Below, piece by piece: positions 51,921 to 60,939 of a DNA stretch of 64,000 nt (positions are counted from its first letter, which is position 1; the number at the start of each line of letters is the position of its first letter). The stretch is from an uncultured Muribaculaceae bacterium. GTDB lineage: Bacteria; Bacteroidota; Bacteroidia; Bacteroidales; Muribaculaceae. The stretch covers positions 62,001 through 126,000 of the forward strand of contig CAJTTG010000004.1 in NCBI GenBank assembly GCA_910579185.1, read 5' to 3'. The notes below the pieces were generated by a model, which did no database searches, was not told where the DNA came from, and saw nothing but the letters and a program-made list of their open reading frames with translations. A program made the translations under genes and the position numbers.

Positions 51921-54428
51921 ATGGAAAAATTGAAGAAGCTATTCAGCGACCGGCGTTTTTGGTCTGTGGTTGGTTCCATAGCCATAATGGCCGTGATCTC
52001 GCTGATCTATTTTTTCCCCGACGATGTGGAGGGAAACGTGTTGCAGCAATATGACACCCGGCAGGGCATAGCTATCGGTCAGGAGGCCAAGGCGTTCAAC
52101 GAGGCTACGGGCGAGACCACACGCTGGACCAACTCTCTGTTCGGCGGTATGCCCACATTCCAGATCTCGCCGAGCTATCCCTCTAATTCGCTTTTCTCCT
52201 GGCTGGAATCTGTCCTGACACTCGGAATGCCATTCCCGGCAGGAATACTTTTCCTGATGATGCTCGGGTTCTTTATCCTGCTGATGTCGATGAAGATGCG
52301 ATGGTACGTGTCGCTGATCGGGGCGGTGGCCTATGGTTTTTCAAGCTATTTCATCATTCTGATCGGCGCCGGACATATCTGGAAGTTTGTCACGCTTGCC
52401 TACGTACCGCCTACGATCGCCGGTCTTGTCCTGGCCTATCGCGGCCGTTATCTGGCCGGAACCGCTGTCACTGCGCTGTTCGGCATGATGCAGATTGCAA
52501 GCAATCATGTGCAGATGACCTACTATTTCCTGTTCGTTGTGGCCGGACTTTCCATCGCTTACCTTGTTATGGCTATCCGGGAAAAGAATATGAAGCGTTG
52601 GCTCGTGGCCACAGGCTCGCTCGCTGTGGCTGCAATCCTTGCCGTTACGGCCAACCTGCCGAGTCTCTACAACACTTATGAGTACTCAAAAGAGACGATG
52701 CGCGGCGGACACTCTGAGCTTACTTCCAACGAAGCCCCGGCGAGCGGCACCGCCTCTGCCGGACTCGACAAGGACTATATCAATCAGTTCAGCTACGGTG
52801 GTGCAGAGACTTTCACTCTGCTGATCCCCAATGTGAAGGGCGGTGCTACGTTCCTGCCGCAGAAGGGTCAGAACAAGGTGCTGACGCTGGCCGATCTCGA
52901 TGCGGCCAAGGATGGCAACTATTCGCCTGAGACGGCATATTATCTCCAGCAGTTCCCCCAGTATTTCGGAGAGCCGGAACCTACCAACGGCCCGGTATAT
53001 GTGGGTGCGTTGATCTGCGCTCTGTTCCTGCTCGGTTGTGTGATAGTGCGTGGTCCGCTGAAGTGGACGCTTATCGTTCTGACAGTGTTTTCCATTCTGT
53101 TGGCTCTCGGCCGCAACTGTACTTGGCTCACTGATCCGATGATCGATTATTTCCCGATGTACAATAAGTTCCGCACTCCGGAAAGTATTCTTGTGATAGC
53201 TGAGTTCACGATGCCGTTGCTCGGGGCTATGGCATTGCAGAAACTGCTTGCTGTGTGTCGTGAAGATCTCTGGCGGCAGTATGGGCGGCAGATTCTCTGG
53301 TGCTTCGGCATAGTGCTGGTGTTCTGTCTGGCCGGAATTGTGGCTCCCGGACTGTATGGTAGTGTGATGGCCGAGGAGGAAACCCGGGTGTTGCGCGACT
53401 ACCCCGAGCTCTATTCAGCCGTCGAGTCGCTTCGGCTCGGAATGATCGAGGCCGATGCCATGCGTTCGTTCCTTTTTGTGGCCGCCGGGCTCTGTCTTGT
53501 TGTGCTTTATTCGCGCAGCAAGCTTGCTTTCGCGTGGATGGCTGTCGGGATGGGAGTGCTGGTTTGCGGCGACCTCTTCATGGTCAACAAACGCTATCTC
53601 AACCACGATTCATTCATGGCTCCGCCGTTGACTGTTGATGATAATTTCCCCCTCAGCCAGTCGGACAAAGCTATCCTCGCCGATACGGCCATGAACTACC
53701 GCGTGATGGATTTCGCACGCTTCACAAGTCCCGATCCCTCGTTCCATCATAAGGCCGTGGGTGGTTATCATGCTGCCAAACTGCGCCGCTATCAGGATGT
53801 GATAGACTATTATTTCAGCGGCGAACGCGATTATACCAATGTCCTCAATATGCTCAATGCCAAATACCTTGTCGGCGATCCGTCGCAGATGCCGATGCTC
53901 AATGATCAGGCGATGGGCAATGCATGGCTTGTGGACCGCATCAGCTATGTGGCCACTCCCGACGACGAGATTGCAGCCGTGGAGACGCTCGACCTGAAGA
54001 ATGCGGCTGTTGCCGACAAGAAGTTTGAAGCGGTGTTGGGTGCATCGAAGGTGAAATCGGCCGGTGATACGATTTTTGAAACATCATACGCACCAAACCG
54101 TCTGACCTATCACGCACGTACTGCCCGTGGCGGTGTCGCCGTGTTCTCGGAGATCTATTTCCCATGGGGATGGCACGTGACTGTCGACGGTCAGCCGGCA
54201 GAACTCGGGCGTGTCAACTATATCCTGAGGGCGGTCAACATCCCGGCAGGCGAGCACACCGTGGAGATGTGGTTCGATCCCGATTCGCTGCATGCCACAA
54301 CCACCGCGGCCTATGTGGCTGTTGTGCTGATCTATCTGTTGCTGATCGGAGCCGGGGTCTATGCTTTTGTCAGAAAACCGGAGGATGAGGATGGCAAATC
54401 TGCTGAAAAGACCGGCCGCTGCGACTGA
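51921..54428 (+). CDS. YfhO-family multi-pass membrane protein
   Basis: This 835-residue protein starts at ATG 51921 (MEKLKKLFSDRRFW). It has about twelve hydrophobic segments and the YfhO/GT-C landmarks YFFPDDVEGNVLQQYDTRQGIAIGQEA, GGMPTFQISPSYPSN, and the C-terminal soluble part FSEIYFPWGWHVTVDGQPAEL (region). Family members are thought to be lipid-linked sugar transferases that glycosylate surface polymers; this is inference from the fold. It is first in a run with the GIHSPF gene, the recombinase and gluQ. Confidence 0.88.
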   Translation: MEKLKKLFSDRRFWSVVGSIAIMAVISLIYFFPDDVEGNVLQQYDTRQGIAIGQEAKAFNEATGETTRWTNSLFGGMPTFQISPSYPSNSLFSWLESVLTLGMPFPAGILFLMMLGFFILLMSMKMRWYVSLIGAVAYGFSSYFIILIGAGHIWKFVTLAYVPPTIAGLVLAYRGRYLAGTAVTALFGMMQIASNHVQMTYYFLFVVAGLSIAYLVMAIREKNMKRWLVATGSLAVAAILAVTANLPSLYNTYEYSKETMRGGHSELTSNEAPASGTASAGLDKDYINQFSYGGAETFTLLIPNVKGGATFLPQKGQNKVLTLADLDAAKDGNYSPETAYYLQQFPQYFGEPEPTNGPVYVGALICALFLLGCVIVRGPLKWTLIVLTVFSILLALGRNCTWLTDPMIDYFPMYNKFRTPESILVIAEFTMPLLGAMALQKLLAVCREDLWRQYGRQILWCFGIVLVFCLAGIVAPGLYGSVMAEEETRVLRDYPELYSAVESLRLGMIEADAMRSFLFVAAGLCLVVLYSRSKLAFAWMAVGMGVLVCGDLFMVNKRYLNHDSFMAPPLTVDDNFPLSQSDKAILADTAMNYRVMDFARFTSPDPSFHHKAVGGYHAAKLRRYQDVIDYYFSGERDYTNVLNMLNAKYLVGDPSQMPMLNDQAMGNAWLVDRISYVATPDDEIAAVETLDLKNAAVADKKFEAVLGASKVKSAGDTIFETSYAPNRLTYHARTARGGVAVFSEIYFPWGWHVTVDGQPAELGRVNYILRAVNIPAGEHTVEMWFDPDSLHATTTAAYVAVVLIYLLLIGAGVYAFVRKPEDEDGKSAEKTGRCD

Positions 54429-54960
54429 TTGGCGTTTCCGGCGGTGGCTCGGCGCGCCCCGGCGGCTTGCCCGTCGCCGAGGGTTCGGCATACACTCTCC
54501 GTTCGCCTTTGATTTTGTTCGGAGGGTCATCAATCAGCCTTGCCGCTACTATTGCTATCCGTTGCTCGATGAGGCTGCCCGTCGGACTGGAATCCGACGC
54601 TCCGTGTTGCGTCTGGTGTTCCGTGTCGCGTTGTTTTTCCAGCCATGCGATGTCCGGATATTCGGCGATGCGGATGGCTATGATGATGCCGTGAGGGAGG
54701 CGTTGCCTGACGGCTGTGACCGTACAGGACCGTCAATGATGGTTGTGGCGCAGCATGTCGATGGTAAAATGCTTGATGACGTGCTGGCATGTGCGGCCTC
54801 GGGTGGAATAGTCGTGATTGCCGGCAGGAAGCATCTGCCGGATGTGGCCCGTGCTGTGTGGGTCAATGCTGCCCGTGGCATGATGTTCCGGGGAAGCGAT
54901 GTGGCTGTCTATGTCGGTATGCAGCATCTTCCCCGTCAGCTTTTCAATATATGGATCTGA
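54385..54960 (+). CDS. GIHSPF-motif protein, degenerate methyltransferase-like
   Basis: The protein has about 191 residues. Near the N-terminus it carries GFGIHSPFAFDFVRRVI, a motif found in a Bacteroidetes family annotated as class I SAM-dependent methyltransferases. The usual SAM-binding glycine motif is not evident; DVRIFGDADGYDD occupies that place. The gene overlaps the end of yfhO by 44 bases in a different frame. Activity is doubtful. The start could be 54361, 54385 or 54391. Confidence 0.6.
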   Translation: MRMANLLKRPAAATDWRFRRWLGAPRRLARRRGFGIHSPFAFDFVRRVINQPCRYYCYPLLDEAARRTGIRRSVLRLVFRVALFFQPCDVRIFGDADGYDDAVREALPDGCDRTGPSMMVVAQHVDGKMLDDVLACAASGGIVVIAGRKHLPDVARAVWVNAARGMMFRGSDVAVYVGMQHLPRQLFNIWI

Positions 54961-55916
54961 TGGAACGGACTTTGCGAACCATATCCTCCATACCGGAGCT
55001 GCTTAACCACTTTCAGGCTTATCTTATGCTTGAGCGTGGCCTGAGCGAGAATACCCGCAGTGCCTATATGGCCGATGTCGACAAGCTGCTCGACTTTCTG
55101 GTCGACACCGGTATATCCTTGCGCGATGTGGAGCTGCCGGTGTTGCAGAATTTTCTTGCCGATCTTTTCGATCTCGGAATCTCGGCTCGGTCGCAAGCCC
55201 GGATAATAGCCGGGGTGCGTTCGTTTTTCAAGTTCATGCGCATGGAGGGATATATTGACAGCGATCCATCGCAGCTACTGGAAAGTCCGCGCCTTGGCCG
55301 TAGATTGCCGGAGGTGCTGACTGTCGATGAGATTGATGTGATGATTGAGGCTATAGACATGTCGACTACTGAAGGCGCACGCAACCGGGCTATCATCGAG
55401 ACGCTCTACGGATGCGGTCTCCGGGTGTCGGAGCTCGTCGGGCTTGAGCTCTCGAAGGTCTATTTCGATGAACAATTCATAATTGTCACCGGGAAGGGCG
55501 ACAAGGAGCGTATAGTGCCGATCGACCAGACGGCTATTGATGCGATAAAGGCTTATCTTCCCGACCGAAATGCCTTGCCGGTTAAGCCCGGGGAGGACCA
55601 TATACTCTTCCTGAACCGTCGCGGACGACGGCTGACACGAGTCATGATTTTCTATATCGTCAGGCAACTGGCTGCAATGGCCGGGGTTAGAAAAACCATC
55701 TCGCCACACACATTGCGGCATTCCTTTGCCACACACCTGCTTGAGGGGGGCGCCAATCTCAGAGCCATACAGCAGATGCTCGGGCATGAAAGTATAGCCA
55801 CAACGGAGATCTATATACATATTGACCGATCCCGGCTTCGGGATGAGATCATGCGGTGCCATCCGCGGAATGCCCGTGGCATGGCGTTGCCGCAGAGGGA
55901 AGGGGGTAAGGAATGA
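54951..55916 (+). CDS. xerD: XerD-like tyrosine recombinase
   Basis: This 321-residue site-specific recombinase has the full catalytic set: Arg in GCGLRVSELVGL, Lys in TGKGDKERIVP, His/Arg in PHTLRHSFATHLLEGG, His in QMLGHESIATTEIY, and the nucleophile Tyr in EIYIHID. The N-terminal SAM-like core-binding domain (ELLNHFQAYLMLERGLSENTRSAYMADV) is intact. It most likely resolves chromosome dimers at dif. A start at 54960 (MERTLRTI), sharing TGATG with the upstream stop, is an alternative. Confidence 0.93.
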   Translation: MDLMERTLRTISSIPELLNHFQAYLMLERGLSENTRSAYMADVDKLLDFLVDTGISLRDVELPVLQNFLADLFDLGISARSQARIIAGVRSFFKFMRMEGYIDSDPSQLLESPRLGRRLPEVLTVDEIDVMIEAIDMSTTEGARNRAIIETLYGCGLRVSELVGLELSKVYFDEQFIIVTGKGDKERIVPIDQTAIDAIKAYLPDRNALPVKPGEDHILFLNRRGRRLTRVMIFYIVRQLAAMAGVRKTISPHTLRHSFATHLLEGGANLRAIQQMLGHESIATTEIYIHIDRSRLRDEIMRCHPRNARGMALPQREGGKE

Positions 55917-56866
55917 TCCCTGTAGGGCGTTTCGCCCCGTCGCCCACCGGCCGCATGCATTTGGGCAATCTGATGTCGGCGCTCATGTCGTGGCTTTCCG
56001 TGCGGTCGCGTGGTGGCCGTTGGATTCTTCGTATCGAGGATCTGGATCCGCAGCGTTCGCGGCTTGAATATGCCCGTCAGATCGAGGACGATCTCCGGTG
56101 GCTCGGTCTTGAGTGGGATGAGGGCGGCTTGGAGGACTTAGGGGCGCACGGCCCTTATCGCCAGAGCGTTCGTGGAGAGTCCTATCATGCCGCTCTTGAG
56201 CGTCTTGCCTCGGAGCGTCTGATCTATCCCTGCCGTTGCCGTCGGGCGGATATAATGGCTACTCAGGCTCCCCATCAGAGCGACGGGAGGATTGTTTATG
56301 CCGGGACATGCCGCCCTGACGGAATGCCGGGTTCCGGTGCTCCTGTGGCTGATCTGACGCAGGCGGTTGCCATGAGGCTGTTTGTGCCCGACGAGGAGAT
56401 TCTGTTTACCGACAGGGTCTTTGGTGAGAGAACCGTGAATCTGGCATCGCATTGTGGCGATTTCGTGGTGCGTAGGGCTGATGGGGCATGGGCTTATCAG
56501 CTTGCCGTGGTTGTCGACGATGGCATGATGGGTGTCACGGAGGTGGTCCGCGGTTGTGACCTGTTGCTGTCGTCGGCACAGCAGATCTATCTGTACAGGC
56601 TTCTGGGCTATCCCATACCTGAGTTCGCGCATGTCCCGTTGCTTTGTAACAGTGACGGACAGCGGTTGTCGAAACGCGATGCATCGATGAGTGCAGGTGA
56701 ACTCCGCAGCCGATATACTCCTGAGCAGCTGACGGCGCGGTTGGCACGGCTGGCCGGGATTATTCCCGACGGTATAGACGCATGCAGCCCCTCTGAGCTT
56801 ATCCCTGTTTTCGATTGGACGAATATTCCTGTATCTGAATCTATAATCCTTGCTGAAAAATGGTAA
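55913..56866 (+). CDS. gluQ: Glutamyl-Q tRNA(Asp) synthetase
   Basis: This 317-residue protein resembles the catalytic half of GluRS and lacks the anticodon-binding domain, as GluQ-RS does. It attaches glutamate to queuosine in tRNA-Asp. Motifs are GRFAPSPTGRMHLGNLMSA (HIGH-like), the zinc site CRCRRADI with later Cys, and KRDASMS (KMSKS-like). Its ATG overlaps the xerD TGA by four bases (ATGA). It connects functionally to queG at 4.7 kb, which makes the queuosine. Confidence 0.92.
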   Translation: MIPVGRFAPSPTGRMHLGNLMSALMSWLSVRSRGGRWILRIEDLDPQRSRLEYARQIEDDLRWLGLEWDEGGLEDLGAHGPYRQSVRGESYHAALERLASERLIYPCRCRRADIMATQAPHQSDGRIVYAGTCRPDGMPGSGAPVADLTQAVAMRLFVPDEEILFTDRVFGERTVNLASHCGDFVVRRADGAWAYQLAVVVDDGMMGVTEVVRGCDLLLSSAQQIYLYRLLGYPIPEFAHVPLLCNSDGQRLSKRDASMSAGELRSRYTPEQLTARLARLAGIIPDGIDACSPSELIPVFDWTNIPVSESIILAEKW

Positions 56867-57507
56867 TACCGAGAGATATTGTAGAAAGCCAGACACCGCA
56901 AGTGGTGCGGTTCTACGACCGATGGGCGGCTTATATGTACGCCAATGTGGATTTCAATATGCCCGACAGTCCGATCCATGCCAAGCCGCATTGCGAACGG
57001 GTGTTGCTGCACGCGCTCCGGATCGCCGACCGCATGATGCCGGGCGATGATGAAGCGTTTGAGATTCTGGCTCACGCCTCTGTGTTTCATGACACACGCC
57101 GTTTTGACGAATTTCTCGATACAGGACACGGGGCGCGTGCCGCTGTCAATTACGAGGCATTCTGCCGCGAGCATCCGGATGTGGAGTTTCACCCGGAGGC
57201 AGTCTTTCTGATGCGTTATCACGATCTTGACGACTCCAAAGGCGTGAAGGCAATCAGACAGTGGTTCGGGGAGAGATCGCCGCGTGTGGAGCTGCTATAT
57301 GCCATTTTCAAGGATTCTGACGCTCTCGACCGTTGGCGGTTGGGCGACTGCGGCCTCGATCCTCGGTATCTGCGTACTGAGGCGGCACGCAAGGATGTGG
57401 AGTTTGCGCGCCGGTTGGTAGGGCTGACCATGGATGCCGGTTTCCTCCGGGAGATAGACCGGTTGGTGAAGGAATCAATGGGTAGAAACCACGGAGCGGA
57501 TAAATGA
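56860..57507 (+). CDS. HD-domain hydrolase
   Basis: This 215-residue protein belongs to the HD superfamily. Metal ligands are H in KPHCERVLLHALRIADRM, HD in HASVFHDTRRFDEF, then a His in MRYHDLDD and Asp in FKDSDALDRWRLGD. The substrate is likely a nucleotide or signalling phosphate, but it is unknown. It overlaps the gluQ end by 7 bases, and its 3-prime end overlaps the convergent hydrolase gene by 33 bases. Confidence 0.82.
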   Translation: MVIPRDIVESQTPQVVRFYDRWAAYMYANVDFNMPDSPIHAKPHCERVLLHALRIADRMMPGDDEAFEILAHASVFHDTRRFDEFLDTGHGARAAVNYEAFCREHPDVEFHPEAVFLMRYHDLDDSKGVKAIRQWFGERSPRVELLYAIFKDSDALDRWRLGDCGLDPRYLRTEAARKDVEFARRLVGLTMDAGFLREIDRLVKESMGRNHGADK

Positions 57508-58815
57508 AATTATCGCAGGAATAGTGGCATCGCTGAACGGATCGCCGAGAATGGAATATTCTGTCACATCGCCTGTTGCCGCTTTCTGGAACAGATGGTT
57601 GAGTCCCTGTAGAATATGGGTCTGTATGAGGGGATTGGCACGGCGTATGGCTTCGATGTTTGTTCCGGCTTCAACCTGAGTGTCGAGAGATCCGTTGAGG
57701 GCGAGTGCCGGGCAGCTGATGTTGCCGATATAGTCGGCCGGGGATGTTTTCAGGAACTCCTGCATCCATTTGCCTACCGGAGATCCTTTCTGTTTGCGCA
57801 GTTCGGTGGCAAGCGTTTCCGGCATCGTGATCCCGTTTTGTGAGGCGATCGAATCGGCATCAGGCATTATTCCGCTTTTGGCAGCCTCCGACAAGGCTGC
57901 GCGGATTACCGTCGACAGCCGTTTTGCCTCAGTCTCGGATATCCCGGCACGCTGCATGGAGCGGACGTTCTGGGCTGTCAGCACGTCGATTCCGGGCATT
58001 CCGGGGCCGGCGAGAGAAACTATGAAATCAGCCTTGCCTGCGGCTCCGAGCATAAAAGCTATCAATCCACCCTCGGAATGGCCTATGATGCCTGTGGTGG
58101 CGGTTGTTTCCAATTTTCGGGCATAATCGAGCGCGGCAGCTGCGTCGGCAGCGAAAGTAGCGGTGGTGGCCGACGAGAAATCGCCTCCCGAACGTGCTGT
58201 TCCACGGTCATCGTAGCGCAGTGTCGCTATTCCGGCGCGTGCCAGAGAATCCGCCAATATGGCGAAAGGTTTCAGGCCGAAAAGTTCCTCATCCCGGTTC
58301 TGCGGCCCACTTCCCGAAACCAATACTGCTACAGGCACCGGCTTGGCTGCCGATGCGCCGTCGGGAAGTGTCAGGGTTCCGGAAAGCAATATGCTGTCCG
58401 GTGTCAGGATTGTCACCTCTGATTCTGAGTAAGGCTTGACTGTGGGTTTGCCGGGCTGCGGTTTCTCCTGGTGGATCAGCGTGAGTGGCAGCCGTTGGAA
58501 TCCTTGGCGGAAGATGCCCGTTATGGTGTCGCCGGCTATCTTTCCGGAGAATTTCATGCCGATGGTCGGGATCTGGATAGCCACGGAATCTGATGAGCAG
58601 TAGGCCACCTCTGCGGAAAGACCGAACGCGTTCTGTGCCGGTGAGTCGAGGACGCATTGCGGCAGTGAGTCCTGTTCGGCCGGTTGCTGGAAATGGAACA
58701 CCAGCGGCAGGCGTATTCCCTGGACTTCAAGTTGTCCGGTCCATTTTCCTATGATGGCGGCATTTGCGGCGATCGCTATTAGAAGAGCGAATATGACTGA
58801 TAGATACTTTTTCAT
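57475..58815 (-). CDS. Alpha/beta hydrolase (exported)
   Basis: The start at ATG 58815 (MKKYLSVIF) is preferred; a promoter lies at 58842. The protein has 446 residues, a signal peptide (about 1-20), an N-terminal beta domain (WTGQLEVQGIRLPLVFHFQ), and an alpha/beta hydrolase domain with GSGPQNRDEELFG, RYDDRGTARSGG, and the nucleophile elbow GHSEGG. Catalytic acid and His are expected near LDTQVEAG and LNHLFQKA. A serine esterase or peptidase; the substrate is unknown. Confidence 0.85.
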   Translation of the reverse strand: MKKYLSVIFALLIAIAANAAIIGKWTGQLEVQGIRLPLVFHFQQPAEQDSLPQCVLDSPAQNAFGLSAEVAYCSSDSVAIQIPTIGMKFSGKIAGDTITGIFRQGFQRLPLTLIHQEKPQPGKPTVKPYSESEVTILTPDSILLSGTLTLPDGASAAKPVPVAVLVSGSGPQNRDEELFGLKPFAILADSLARAGIATLRYDDRGTARSGGDFSSATTATFAADAAAALDYARKLETTATTGIIGHSEGGLIAFMLGAAGKADFIVSLAGPGMPGIDVLTAQNVRSMQRAGISETEAKRLSTVIRAALSEAAKSGIMPDADSIASQNGITMPETLATELRKQKGSPVGKWMQEFLKTSPADYIGNISCPALALNGSLDTQVEAGTNIEAIRRANPLIQTHILQGLNHLFQKAATGDVTEYSILGDPFSDATIPAIISFIRSVVSTH

Positions 58816-58841
58816 TCCGGTCATTGTGATAGTGGGATGTG

Positions 58842-58849
58842 CAAATATA
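58842..58849 (-). promoter_or_regulatory. -7 element of the alpha/beta hydrolase gene
   Basis: TATATTTG on the minus strand fits TAnnTTTG. The start is near 58835, 20 bases before the preferred ATG. Confidence 0.55.
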
Positions 58850-58861
58850 GCGAAAAGAGGA

Positions 58862-58899
58862 TAAAAACAAAAGCGGCTCTGCATGTTGCAAAGCCGCTT
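58862..58899 (-). terminator. Terminator after the tRNA-Asn pair
   Basis: AAGCGGCT...TGCA at 58871-58883 pairs with TGCA...AGCCGCTT at 58887-58899. A TTTTGTTTTTA run follows on the minus strand. Confidence 0.8.
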
Positions 58900-58901
58900 T
58901 G

Positions 58902-58975
58902 CGCTTCAGGATGGGCTTGAACCAACGACCCCCTGATTAACAGTCAGGTGCTCTAACCAACTGAGCTACTGAAGC
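58902..58975 (-). tRNA. tRNA-Asn (GTT), copy 1
   Basis: The minus strand shows a GCTTCAG/CTGAAGC acceptor stem with a discriminator G, anticodon GTT in CTGTTAAT, and a TTCAAGC T-loop. CCA is not encoded. It is 16 bases from the second copy. Confidence 0.92.
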
Positions 58976-58990
58976 ATGGAAGAAAAATTG

Positions 58991-59064
58991 CGCTTCAAGA
59001 TGGACTCGAACCAACGACCCTCTGATTAACAGTCAGATGCTCTAACCGACTGAGCTATTGAAGC
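58991..59064 (-). tRNA. tRNA-Asn (GTT), copy 2
   Basis: The acceptor stem is GCTTCAA/TTGAAGC with a discriminator G, and the anticodon is GTT. It is nearly identical to copy 1 but has compensating changes in the acceptor, D and anticodon stems (for example CTGA/TCAG with AGATG in place of AGGTG). Confidence 0.92.
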
Positions 59065-59118
59065 ATTTGCTATGTTCGGAGAAGTCTCCTCGCAGCCCCC
59101 TTTGGGGTTTTAGCGTTG

Positions 59119-59126
59119 CAAAATTA
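59119..59126 (-). promoter_or_regulatory. -7 element of the tRNA-Asn pair
   Basis: TAATTTTG on the minus strand, about 55 bases upstream of copy 2. A CCCC-CTTT-GGGG hairpin lies between. Confidence 0.45.
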
Positions 59127-59222
59127 CGTGCTTTGTGTGAAATATGCAAATAATCCGGCTAAAAAATATTTTTTTTATTATTTTTTGGAACAAAAAAGCA
59201 CTCAGGTGTTGTATTTAATGAC

Positions 59223-59230
59223 TATCTTTG
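59223..59230 (+). promoter_or_regulatory. -7 element of the C-terminal processing protease gene
   Basis: TATCTTTG fits TAnnTTTG. The start is near 59237, 26 bases before the ATG, so the longer frame from 59116 is not used. Confidence 0.6.
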
Positions 59231-59262
59231 GTCTCTCAAATCAATTCAACACAAACTTTTTA

Positions 59263-60939
59263 ATGAATTCAGTAAGAAAAATAGTTCTATGCCTTGTAGC
59301 CGGGATTCTGACGGCAGGAGCCGCCGGAGCCACCGTGCGCAGCAAAAAACAGGACATAACGTCCAATATATCCACATTCTCAGCCATCGTAAAGCAGTTG
59401 CAGACAAATTATGTCGATTCGTTCGATGTGGAATCGGTTGTGAAGTTTGGTATTGATGCCATGCTTTCAAAGCTGGATCCGTACACTGTCTATTTTGATG
59501 TCAAGGAGCAGGAGGATTTCAAAGCGAGCAATTCGGGCGAATATGCCGGAATTGGATCGTATATCACCCAGCGCGACGGCTATGTCCTCATAAGCGGACC
59601 GCGCCAGGACTCCCCGGCGGCAAAAGCCGGGCTGAGAACCGGCGACAAAATCCTGACGATCGATGGCGATGATATGAAAGGAAAGTCGACCGATGCTGTC
59701 AGCGAACGTCTGCGAGGCTCGATAGGCTCAACGGTTGCTGTGGGCATCCTGCGCCCCTGGGTTGCCGATTCGTTGCAGACAATCGTGGTGACACGCGAGA
59801 AGATCCAGGTGCCGGCGGTGCCCTACTATGGGGTGATCGGCGATGACCTCGGATATATCGAGCTTAACCAGTTCTCGGAAAAATCGGCCGAGGAGGTCAA
59901 GGCCGCGTTGGTCGACCTGATGGAAAACCATAAGATCAAAGGGCTTGTGCTTGATCTGCGCGATAACGGCGGCGGTTACCTCCAGAGCGCGGTCAAGATC
60001 CTGAGCTATTTCCTGCCGAAAGGTACTGAGGTGCTCAAGACCCGTGGTAAAAGCAAACTCGAGGAACAGACCTACAAGACGACATCCAAGCCGATAGCGC
60101 CTGATCTGCCATTGGTGGTTATGACCGACGGCGGCACGGCTTCAGCATCTGAGATCACAGCCGGTGCGTTGCAGGATCTCGACCGTGCGGTAGTGATGGG
60201 CACCCGTTCGTTCGGAAAGGGACTGGTGCAGAGTACGTTTGATCTGCCTTTCGATGGCCTGCTGAAAGTTACGACCGCAAAATATTATATCCCTTCAGGC
60301 CGTCTGATTCAGGCTGTTGACTACAGCCACCGCAACAGCGATGGATCTGTGGAGCGTATCGCCGACAGTCTGACCACCGAATTTGCCACTGCCGGAGGCC
60401 GTATAGTTCGCGATGGCGGCGGCATCACACCTGATATCAAACTTGAATATCCCGAGATCAGCCGCGTGACCTACAACGTTGTGGCCGACAGTTGGGCCTT
60501 CGATTTCGCCAACAAATATGCCGCCGAACATCCCGAGGCTCCGGAACCTGGCACTGATTTCGTGACCGATACGGTCTATTCCGAGTTTAAGGCATTTATT
60601 GACCCTGAACGGTTTGAATACGACAAGGTGTGCGACACCGCACTCAGTGACTTGCGCAAGATTGCCAAGATAGAGGGCTATATGTCGGATGAGGTGGATC
60701 AGCAGATCACGGTGCTGGAGGGTCTCATGAAGCATACCCTCGACAAGGATCTCGACACCCACCGCGAACCTATATCGCGATATCTCGAACAGGAGATCGC
60801 TCAGCGCTATTATTACGACGCCGGACGAAGCGTGGCCCGTCTGCGCACTGATTCAATGATCGATGAGGCTGTGAAACTGCTCCACGACAGTCCGCGCTAT
60901 AACGATATTCTCCATCCAGCAGTAACAAAGAAGAAATGA
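59263..60939 (+). CDS. S41 C-terminal processing peptidase
   Basis: This 558-residue protein has a signal peptide (residues 1-25). A PDZ domain follows (GEYAGIGSYITQRDGYVLISGP, SPAAKAGLRTGDKILTIDG), then the S41 serine/lysine peptidase domain with Ser in DGGTASASEITAGAL and Lys in GTRSFGKGLVQ. The C-terminal part is longer than in E. coli Prc-type short forms. It likely trims envelope proteins in the periplasm. The start at ATG 59263 follows the predicted promoter. Its TGA overlaps the mfd ATG (ATGA). Confidence 0.92.
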   Translation: MNSVRKIVLCLVAGILTAGAAGATVRSKKQDITSNISTFSAIVKQLQTNYVDSFDVESVVKFGIDAMLSKLDPYTVYFDVKEQEDFKASNSGEYAGIGSYITQRDGYVLISGPRQDSPAAKAGLRTGDKILTIDGDDMKGKSTDAVSERLRGSIGSTVAVGILRPWVADSLQTIVVTREKIQVPAVPYYGVIGDDLGYIELNQFSEKSAEEVKAALVDLMENHKIKGLVLDLRDNGGGYLQSAVKILSYFLPKGTEVLKTRGKSKLEEQTYKTTSKPIAPDLPLVVMTDGGTASASEITAGALQDLDRAVVMGTRSFGKGLVQSTFDLPFDGLLKVTTAKYYIPSGRLIQAVDYSHRNSDGSVERIADSLTTEFATAGGRIVRDGGGITPDIKLEYPEISRVTYNVVADSWAFDFANKYAAEHPEAPEPGTDFVTDTVYSEFKAFIDPERFEYDKVCDTALSDLRKIAKIEGYMSDEVDQQITVLEGLMKHTLDKDLDTHREPISRYLEQEIAQRYYYDAGRSVARLRTDSMIDEAVKLLHDSPRYNDILHPAVTKKK

